Positions 1 to 5,603 of a stretch of 6,955 nt of DNA are shown piece after piece; positions within the stretch are counted from its first letter, which is position 1, and the number at the start of each line of letters is the position of its first letter. This stretch comes from Desulfotignum sp. (GTDB lineage: Bacteria > Desulfobacterota > Desulfobacteria > Desulfobacterales > Desulfobacteraceae), in assembly GCA_021737445.1 (NCBI GenBank), contig JAIPDY010000174.1, positions 1-6,955 on the forward strand, written 5' to 3'. A program made the position numbers and the translations under genes. The notes under the pieces were generated by a model. It was not told where the DNA came from, did no database searches, and was given only the letters and a program-made list of their open reading frames with translations.

Positions 1-17
1 AAATTAATTCAGTATGC

Positions 18-48
18 TATCCAGCTGGGTATCATTGATATCCAGCTG
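18..48. repeat. Two copies of a 10-bp motif (TATCCAGCTG) 21 bp apart
   Basis: TATCCAGCTG occurs at 18-27 and again at 39-48 in the same orientation, so the copies repeat every 21 bases, about two turns of the helix. TATCATTGATA at 30-40 is a small palindrome between them, and CAGCTG is itself palindromic. This non-coding stretch follows the stop of the DUF39 gene. It has no GC-rich hairpin followed by a T-run, so it does not look like an intrinsic terminator. It could be a regulator binding site for a gene beyond the window, or chance. Confidence 0.35.
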
Positions 49-78
49 TGATATATTCAGAAACTATCTTTGTTTAAA

Positions 79-1386
79 TCAAGGCGTGTCCGAAAAAATG
101 ATTTTTCCAACAGGCGCAGTTATTTTGAATTGTCCCTTTTTAATCTGATCCTTTAAATCCCGGGCTGCTTTGAGGGCTTTTACACGATCTGACTGCCGCA
201 AAGTAACCGGAACCGGATGATCCACCCCGTCAAGCTGCACACAGCCCAGATCTGCTGCAAACGCCCCTCCTTTGCACAACGAAACGCAAATGCCGCAGTG
301 AAAACATCTGAGCCGGTCAAACTGCAGACCGGTATCAGGGTCTACATGAACCTCTTTTACAGGACAGATCTCCTCCACGCTGCAGTCATCACATGCCAGG
401 CAGTTTTCCCGGTTGAAAACAACCTCGTGGCCGGTTTTTTTCCAGACATCACCATATGTGATTTCGCCTATTGGTTTACGGGTCCGGACATCCACCACTT
501 TCAACGGAATCTGGTCATCGGTTTTCAAAATATGGGTCAACATGTCTTTGTCCAGCACAGGAATGGCCACAGCCCAGGTGGTAATGATATCCGGCCCATG
601 CCCTGTATTGAAGCCCCCTAAAAAATGCGGGTCCATCTGGTGCATATCAGCAACACCGGCAAGATTGGGTTTGTCAACACTGCTGCGGGTGCCAGGTCCT
701 GTGACAAAGCCCTGGGCACCATTGATCAACACCCTTGTACCAATACCGATGGTTTTCAGCTCAGGGTCATTCTCCAGGGGATTTAATTCACCACACCCGC
801 AAAAACTCATTTCCTCATAATTGCCTTTCATTGCTTTTGAGTGGAAAATTGTCGATATCTCTGTTTTTCCGGGATTGACAAAGGCCAGATAATTTTTAAA
901 AGCGTTTCTTGAGGCATGGAGCATGGCATGGGGGATCTGTTTGAGCGTGGTAAAGGATGTCAGATTCTGTCTTTCATCTGTCAGAATTTCCACCTTTACC
1001 TGTCTGCCTGAGACAAGATCCCTGAAAAGATCTCCTGCACCATATTCCGGATCAGAGGTGCTGGTTTGTGTCCCCAGAACGATCAGGTCAAGAATGCCGA
1101 TTCTTTCATTGGGGCAGGGTCCTACCTGAGCCGGGACCGAATTGATCCAGACTTTTTCAGCTTTGGTAAAGGTATCAGGTTCGGCCACCTTAAAGGAAAG
1201 CACTGCATAGGTCCCGCTCATTAAGGCGCTGGTTGCCGTGGTCACCACATCAATGTCGCCCAGGTCAAATGTTTCTCCTCCCCGGACCCGGTCGCAGATT
1301 TCCTGGGCGGTTAATATCACCACATCTCCTGAGTCGATTTTTTTTTGAATTTCCAAAAATGTTCTTGAACTGGTCGAATCAGCCAT
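79..1386 (-). CDS. DUF39 / methanogenesis-marker-16-like metalloprotein with C-terminal double 4Fe-4S domain
   Basis: The 435-residue protein has two parts. Residues 1 to about 310 form a DUF39 (HcyS-superfamily) domain, with DIDVVTTAT (44-52), MSGTYAVLSF (56-65), SFCGCGELNP (194-203), GIGTRVLINGAQG (214-226) and ADMHQMDP (246-253) as recognisable conserved stretches. Residues 325-375 form a ferredoxin-like domain with C329/C332/C335/C341 (five residues before the last Cys) and C361/C364/C367/C371. This layout matches the family first named 'methanogenesis marker 16'. Related DUF39 proteins catalyse formation of homocysteine from aspartate semialdehyde and sulfide in methanogens and are implicated in the same step in Desulfovibrio. 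Whether marker-16 members do the same is not established. Non-ferredoxin cysteines are C31, C91, C196, C198 and C382. There is no signal peptide, so it is cytoplasmic. It lies 32 bases after the CobW remnant and seems to be the last gene of the operon in view. ATG 1386 has a modest AGGT upstream. Confidence 0.85.
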   Translation of the reverse strand: MADSTSSRTFLEIQKKIDSGDVVILTAQEICDRVRGGETFDLGDIDVVTTATSALMSGTYAVLSFKVAEPDTFTKAEKVWINSVPAQVGPCPNERIGILDLIVLGTQTSTSDPEYGAGDLFRDLVSGRQVKVEILTDERQNLTSFTTLKQIPHAMLHASRNAFKNYLAFVNPGKTEISTIFHSKAMKGNYEEMSFCGCGELNPLENDPELKTIGIGTRVLINGAQGFVTGPGTRSSVDKPNLAGVADMHQMDPHFLGGFNTGHGPDIITTWAVAIPVLDKDMLTHILKTDDQIPLKVVDVRTRKPIGEITYGDVWKKTGHEVVFNRENCLACDDCSVEEICPVKEVHVDPDTGLQFDRLRCFHCGICVSLCKGGAFAADLGCVQLDGVDHPVPVTLRQSDRVKALKAARDLKDQIKKGQFKITAPVGKIIFSDTP

Positions 1387-1418
1387 TTTTACCTGAGATT
1401 TATGCCTAAAAATTTAAG

Positions 1419-1776
1419 TTAAGTGGTAACCATACATGCGTTCAATTTTTCTAATATGTCATCTTTTACCACGTTCCATCCAATAAAAACAAGATGCGTT
1501 GATGCCTCATTCTGCCATTCCTGCCACTGCCACTTTCCTCCCACAAAATTGAGCATCATGGTTTTATGGGCAAACCGGACCGGTCCCTTGATCCTGAACA
1601 GTTATATCAGCAGCAGCCGTACTTTGGATCAAGGCGCTGTCTATCCCGACTTTTCCAAATTCATTTGCCAGCACAATGGTTTTAGACAGATCATCTGAAA
1701 ACTGTAAAATCCGTTTAACCAGCGTCGTTTTACCGGTTCCCAGAAATCCGGTTACAATAAAAATCTGTGTTTTCAT
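1419..1776 (-). pseudogene. CobW/COG0523-type GTPase, internally deleted and frameshifted remnant
   Basis: The 5' part, from ATG 1776, encodes a typical CobW N-terminus: GFLGTGKTT is the Walker A loop (residues 11-19) and NEFGKVGID follows at 39-47. The match ends at about ADITV (residues 56-60), where family members continue into the GCICC metal-binding motif. That frame then stops at TAA 1564-1566 after a short unrelated tail. In the frame shifted by one base, from 1601 to the stop at 1419-1421, sixty codons match the family's C-terminal domain: LFRIKGPVRF at its start, then VGGKWQWQEW, HLVFIGW and EKLNACM. The roughly 200 residues usually between these parts, including the CxCC motif and the remaining GTPase motifs, are missing. 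The likely junction is the CTGTT at 1597-1601. Family members are metallochaperone-like GTPases. This copy cannot make a working enzyme, although a 70-residue P-loop peptide could still be translated. An assembly collapse is a possible alternative to a true deletion. Confidence 0.85.
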
Positions 1777-1792
1777 TCCAGGGATTCAGCCT

Positions 1793-3322
1793 TTAAGTAG
1801 CGTCTTCCGCTGAAGCAGGGTTTTGTTCTTTTTCCTGTGCTTTTTTCTTTTCAGCCTCTTTTTCCTTTTCTTTTAATGCCTTGGCTTTTTCCTTTTCCCG
1901 TTTTTTTTCTTCAGCCTCTTTGGCTGCTTTTTCAAACACATCATACCCAAGAAGGGCCTGGGAAATATATGCTGACAGATCTTTCATCACAATGTTTGAC
2001 CCCAGTCCGGCAATGCCCAGTTGAAGGCCCTGGTAGCAGAATGGGCAGCAGGATACCAGGGCGTGTGCACCGGTTTTTTCCGCCTCTTTGATTCTTTCCT
2101 GGGACATACGGCCCTGGATATCAGGGAATCCGGCCTTCAGTCCCCCACCTGCGCCGCAGCACCTGGAATACTCTCTGTTTCTGGGCATTTCAACAAGGGT
2201 TAATTCCGGAATGGCTTCCATGATCATTCTGGGGGCATCAAATCCACCGGTCGCTCTGCCAAGATGACAGGGATCATGATATGTAACTGTCTGGTTTACA
2301 GGGTAGGGAAAAGTCAATTCACCGTTTTTCAACAGGCGGGCCAGATATTCCACGGTGTGCAGCACTTCAAAGTTCAATGGTTTTATTTTCGGGTAATCCT
2401 GCATAATGGTTTTAAAACACCCGGAGCAGGAACTGATCAACGTATCTATTCCTAAGCTGTTGAACTGGTCGATATTTTCTTTGAATAATCTTTTGTATTC
2501 AGGATCTCCCATTCTGAGCAGCACGCTGCCGCAGCATTTTTCATCCTTTCCAAGCACACCGTAATCGATGTTCAATGTTTCCAGAATATTGATGGTATTA
2601 ATGGCTACCTGCTTGACATTGGTATCATAGGAGGCGGTGCAGCCGAAAAAAAGGAGTACCTTGCCTTTTGTTTTTTTGATCTCCCTGGGTTCCTGGACAA
2701 TCAGACCGTCTTTTTTTGCACGGCGGGACCACTTTGTCCGGCCGGCCCGTGGCTGCTGCCATGGATTGTCAAAGGTCTTGATACTTTTTCTGAGTGCCTT
2801 CTGGGGCTCCAGAGGCCCGTAATCAGCCCGGACAATCAAGCGTCTGAGCTCTTCCCAGAGGTTAACCGTATCGATGTGGGCAGGACAGACCACCTCACAC
2901 TGGCCGCAGGTGGAACACTCATACAGGTTGTATACAAATTCATTCACCTGTTCTTGGGTGACCTCCTGGTACCCGCAGATCGTTTTGATCACCTTTTTCA
3001 AAGATTCTCCGATTTTTTCACTTTTCATGATTCCGGCAAGAAATCCGTTCTGTGATCTGGCAATCTTTAAAAAATCCATGATTTTCCGGCGGGGGATCAA
3101 TTCCTCTCTGGCATCCTGGTCATGGACAGGGCACCAGGACAGGCATTCCCCGCAGCGGGTACAGGCATCAAGCTCTATAAGCCTTTTTATGTCAAGTTTA
3201 TGAACCGGTATCTGTCTGACAGGTTCTTTTTTTTGTGCTTGCGGCTCCAGGTTTTGTATATCTTCATTTTCAGTCATGGTGCCATCTGTTTGGGAGTCAG
3301 ACACTTTTTTTTCTTCGGTCAT
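1793..3322 (-). CDS. HdrD/DsrK-like iron-sulfur protein with two 4Fe-4S motifs and two CCG modules
   Basis: This 509-residue protein has no signal peptide and should sit on the cytoplasmic side of the membrane as the catalytic or thiol-facing subunit of the complex. Two ferredoxin-type motifs lie at C54/C57/C60/C64 (CTRCGECLSWCP) and C136/C139/C142/C146 (CSTCGQCEVVCP). Two complete CCG modules of the heterodisulfide reductase HdrB/HdrD type follow: C228, C263-C264-G, C299, C302; and C352, C388-C389-G, C425/C426, C429. In HdrB such modules bind non-cubane 4Fe-4S clusters that reduce disulfides, so both sites look competent. The order and length match DsrK, HmcF and TmcB of sulfate reducers. 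The N-terminal roughly 35 residues are polar and disordered-looking. The last roughly 45 residues are an unusual Lys/Glu/Ala-rich, probably helical tail. The preceding gene for a NarI-like cytochrome b ends 27 bases upstream, repeating the DsrM-DsrK gene order. The physiological substrate cannot be read from the sequence. Confidence 0.9.
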   Translation of the reverse strand: MTEEKKVSDSQTDGTMTENEDIQNLEPQAQKKEPVRQIPVHKLDIKRLIELDACTRCGECLSWCPVHDQDAREELIPRRKIMDFLKIARSQNGFLAGIMKSEKIGESLKKVIKTICGYQEVTQEQVNEFVYNLYECSTCGQCEVVCPAHIDTVNLWEELRRLIVRADYGPLEPQKALRKSIKTFDNPWQQPRAGRTKWSRRAKKDGLIVQEPREIKKTKGKVLLFFGCTASYDTNVKQVAINTINILETLNIDYGVLGKDEKCCGSVLLRMGDPEYKRLFKENIDQFNSLGIDTLISSCSGCFKTIMQDYPKIKPLNFEVLHTVEYLARLLKNGELTFPYPVNQTVTYHDPCHLGRATGGFDAPRMIMEAIPELTLVEMPRNREYSRCCGAGGGLKAGFPDIQGRMSQERIKEAEKTGAHALVSCCPFCYQGLQLGIAGLGSNIVMKDLSAYISQALLGYDVFEKAAKEAEEKKREKEKAKALKEKEKEAEKKKAQEKEQNPASAEDAT

Positions 3323-3330
3323 TTTGTGCA

Positions 3331-3336
3331 CCTTCC
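3331..3336 (-). promoter_or_regulatory. Ribosome binding site GGAAGG that decides the start of the CCG iron-sulfur protein
   Basis: The minus strand reads GGAAGG, then TGCACAAA, then ATG (3320-3322), a spacing of eight bases. The longer open frame begins at a GTG (3329-3331) whose G is the last base of this site, leaving no spacer. The ATG is therefore the better start. Confidence 0.7.
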
Positions 3337-3349
3337 ATTCATATTCCGG

Positions 3350-4879
3350 TTAAACCCTTTTTTTGTTTTTGACGCCATCCACTGTTTCAATAAAATAGGT
3401 CAGGGGTGTGTTAAAGATATGCCGCATCTTGCCAAAGGGAAGATAGGCAACAAATACGGCAGCCACAACACCATGGACATACCAGAGCACCGGATAAACA
3501 GATGCCCAGTCAAGGGGGAAGAGTGAAAAAAATCTGGAAACAGCAAATCCTGTAAAGGCATACACAGCAGTCTCTGGCAAAATTCCGGTCACAAGAATCC
3601 TTGCGCCTTCAAGTGCAAAACCTGCCAGCACAAGGCAACCGATAATGATAAGGGCAATATTGTCCTGATATTCTGATACCACATGTTTGGGTTTGACAAT
3701 AAAGCGTTTAACAGCAGCCCAGATAATGCCAAGAAGAATAAAAAGACCCAGCAGGTCATTGAAAAAAGCGGTAAACCAGTGGTTTTTATCGTTAAGTGCC
3801 ATCATCCACTCCCCATCGGGATTAAAATAAAATCCAATGGCAGTGAACAGGCTTACCAAGAATCTGAGCAGGATTGCCGTGAAAATAAGCGAGTGCATGG
3901 ACCAGCGTGAAACACTTTCTTTGAGAATCCTTTTCTGCAAAAGGATGTCTAAAATAAAAATCTTCATAAGGGAAAACAGTTGCCTTGAAAACAGTGTTTT
4001 CCAGATCGATTCTGAACTTAAGCTTATTTTGCGGTGAACAGAGGTTTCTTCTCCTTTGACACTTCCTTTGAACCAGAAGGCGATCATGCTGAACATGCCT
4101 GCAAGAAAAATAAGACCTGCAATGCCGAATACCGGATGCCCCATGGCCAAAGGAGAGTTATGGCAGATAATGCAAAGGGCGCTTTTGGATGGAAGAACCG
4201 CTGCCGGAGCCCCTGCCGGATTGTTCTTGAAATGGCATTTCTTACAGGTTTTTTCATTGGCCGCATCAGAAAATATATGTTCTGAAAGGCTTATGGGAAC
4301 ATTATCATAATCGGTGTGTGCAAGCTTTACCCGTAAATCTTCAGGATCCAGCCGGACAAATTCCGATTGAAAATGGCAGGCCTGGCAGGAGACCCTCAGA
4401 TGGGGGGCATGGGCCATATTTTCAGAATGAACCGGGTGGCATTCCCGGCATGTGGCCCCTGTCTGTGTTTTATGGGGTGAGCGGGCGATGTCTGTATGAC
4501 AGCTGATGCAGGCGGTAAACCGATGTGCCGGCTGATTTAGTTGAAAGGTATCCGGCGTAACAGTAAGACTGATATCTGCACGGGCCTCTTTTTTTTTAAT
4601 ATCTGATTTGCTGTGGCACCCATAACAGAATGTCTGGGAGGCGATGGCCCCTTCGTTGGTGTGAATATTTGGCATTCGGTGGGAATCAAGGCAGACCAGG
4701 GCTTCCAGGGAGGGTGTCTCATCTGCGGTTTTTGATTTTTGATCAAAAGGCATTGCTGCAAAAACCAGTGCAGTGGTGCCGGCTGCCATAAAAATCATCA
4801 GCGCACCACAGGTTATGATATATTTCATCATTTTCATATGCATAAAAAAGTTCCCCATTGAAATTTTAATTTGATTCAT
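3350..4879 (-). CDS. Fusion of periplasmic multiheme cytochrome c domain with NarI/DsrM-like cytochrome b
   Basis: This 509-residue protein joins two redox modules. The N-terminus has a signal/anchor segment (about 20-42). The periplasmic domain carries six intact heme motifs: CYGCH (85-89), CISCH (124-128), CRECH (144-148), CQACH (165-169), CKKCH (212-216) and CIICH (236-240). A seventh site at 63-67 reads CLDSH and lacks the second cysteine. Five membrane helices follow at about 248-270, 327-350, 369-390, 406-430 and 463-482, the number found in nitrate reductase gamma (NarI). Loops at 391-405 and the C-terminal tail are basic, as expected for the cytoplasmic side. H469 and H487 are 18 residues apart, the same spacing as the heme b ligands His187 and His205 of E. 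coli NarI; H329 is a further candidate. The likely role is quinone-linked electron transfer between periplasmic c-hemes and the iron-sulfur protein encoded next. Several in-frame Met codons lie near the start. ATG at 4843 (residue 13) has a weak GGGGAA seven bases before it and gives a tidier signal peptide, whereas the first ATG has no visible ribosome site. Confidence 0.88.
   Translation of the reverse strand: MNQIKISMGNFFMHMKMMKYIITCGALMIFMAAGTTALVFAAMPFDQKSKTADETPSLEALVCLDSHRMPNIHTNEGAIASQTFCYGCHSKSDIKKKEARADISLTVTPDTFQLNQPAHRFTACISCHTDIARSPHKTQTGATCRECHPVHSENMAHAPHLRVSCQACHFQSEFVRLDPEDLRVKLAHTDYDNVPISLSEHIFSDAANEKTCKKCHFKNNPAGAPAAVLPSKSALCIICHNSPLAMGHPVFGIAGLIFLAGMFSMIAFWFKGSVKGEETSVHRKISLSSESIWKTLFSRQLFSLMKIFILDILLQKRILKESVSRWSMHSLIFTAILLRFLVSLFTAIGFYFNPDGEWMMALNDKNHWFTAFFNDLLGLFILLGIIWAAVKRFIVKPKHVVSEYQDNIALIIIGCLVLAGFALEGARILVTGILPETAVYAFTGFAVSRFFSLFPLDWASVYPVLWYVHGVVAAVFVAYLPFGKMRHIFNTPLTYFIETVDGVKNKKRV
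4679..4693 (-). other. Degenerate heme c motif CLDSH (CxxSH)
   Basis: Codons for residues 63-67 of the fusion cytochrome read TGC CTT GAT TCC CAC. The position expected to hold the second heme cysteine is serine TCC, one base away from cysteine TGC. The spacing to histidine is that of a standard CxxCH site, and the next motif lies 22 residues downstream. The site therefore looks like a seventh heme motif that has lost one thioether cysteine. Confidence 0.75.
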
Positions 4880-4901
4880 TGATCATGACTGGTTATGCAG
4901 T

Positions 4902-5603
4902 TTAATTATTTATCATCTGTTTGCGTTTCCACTCTTCAGGATGGTCTTCCATAAATCTTTTTTTATCGATTTTTCCTGTAAAAATGGATTTTTCCATGGG
5001 AAAAATATCCGGAACAAGGTGGGTGTCAGCCATATGAACCACACCAATATACATCACTGCCAGCACGGCTTCATACAGATGAAGATACCCGGCGATATTG
5101 ATGAAATATCCGGGGAGCATACCGGCAAAAAAATCAGGGAACCACAGTATAAGACCGGTAACAGCCATACTTTGCATACCCAGCATCTCAGCCCAGTAAT
5201 CATATTTTTGAAGATAGCTGTACCGGTCAAACAAAGGAGGGGTGCCCTTGTTGAAGGCATATCGTAAATTCTGATACAGATCCTTTATATCTTTTTTTCC
5301 CGGCAGCATGGAATCAGGGCCTGACAGCTTCTGCTTCAACACAAATTTGTAATAAAACAGCCAGAAAAGGTGGATCAATACCCCCATATAGAGAAATACC
5401 GCACAAAATCTGTGTAACCATCCTGCAGCTGCAGCCCCTCCCATGACAGAGACCAGAAATCTTACCCATCCGAATTCACTGAAATGAAGCGCAAATCCGG
5501 TAATGGCAAGAAGTGTAAAATTGAAAATAATGATAATATGCAAAATTCTGTGCAGGACACCAAATCGTTGAAAGGTTTCATTCGGGGTTGGATTCGCTTC
5601 CAT
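4902..5603 (-). CDS. Four-helix membrane cytochrome b (formate dehydrogenase gamma / Ni-Fe hydrogenase b-type family)
   Basis: The protein is about 233 residues and is predicted to carry b hemes in the membrane and exchange electrons with menaquinone. Counting from the preceding GTG, hydrophobic segments lie at about 21-42, 60-87, 138-158 and 168-192. Histidines suited to b-heme ligation sit in or at the ends of these helices: H19/H23 and H41 at the first, H65 and H79 in the second, H176, H191 and H196 around the fourth. The loop between helices 2 and 3 and the C-terminal tail are rich in Lys/Arg, which fits a cytoplasmic location. Length and four-helix layout fit the di-heme cytochrome b subunits of formate dehydrogenases and hydrogenases, but no catalytic subunit of either enzyme is present here. 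The overlapping upstream hexaheme cytochrome is the obvious partner. The start is ATG at 5603, with GTG at 5606 as an alternative. Confidence 0.85.
   Translation of the reverse strand: MEANPTPNETFQRFGVLHRILHIIIIFNFTLLAITGFALHFSEFGWVRFLVSVMGGAAAAGWLHRFCAVFLYMGVLIHLFWLFYYKFVLKQKLSGPDSMLPGKKDIKDLYQNLRYAFNKGTPPLFDRYSYLQKYDYWAEMLGMQSMAVTGLILWFPDFFAGMLPGYFINIAGYLHLYEAVLAVMYIGVVHMADTHLVPDIFPMEKSIFTGKIDKKRFMEDHPEEWKRKQMINN

Noticed and set aside
1..78. Possible rho-independent terminator after the DUF39 gene
   Set aside because: The palindromes present are short and AT-rich and no T-run follows on the minus strand.
217..1129. Several plus-strand open frames of 68-135 codons
   Set aside because: They lie wholly antisense to the DUF39 gene, their translations show no domain or composition of a real protein, and none has a convincing ribosome site.
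79..1386. Calling the DUF39 protein a proven homocysteine synthase or a sign of methanogenesis
   Set aside because: Marker-16 members are only related to HcyS, and the surrounding genes are those of a cytochrome-rich sulfate-reducer-like bacterium with no methanogenesis genes in view.
1423..1698. Plus-strand open frame of 91 codons opposite the GTPase remnant
   Set aside because: The minus strand here carries recognisable CobW N- and C-terminal sequence in two frames; the plus-strand frame is a by-product of that.
4084..4266. Second minus-strand frame inside the cytochrome fusion (also 4537-4761 and 5054-5260)
   Set aside because: These are alternative frames of genes whose heme motifs, membrane helices and length are intact in the main frame. 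They do not signal frameshifts.
4587..4600. Long T/A homopolymer runs in several genes, suspected as frameshift sites or terminators
   Set aside because: The frames continue normally through them with sensible Lys codons, and no GC-rich hairpin precedes the runs.
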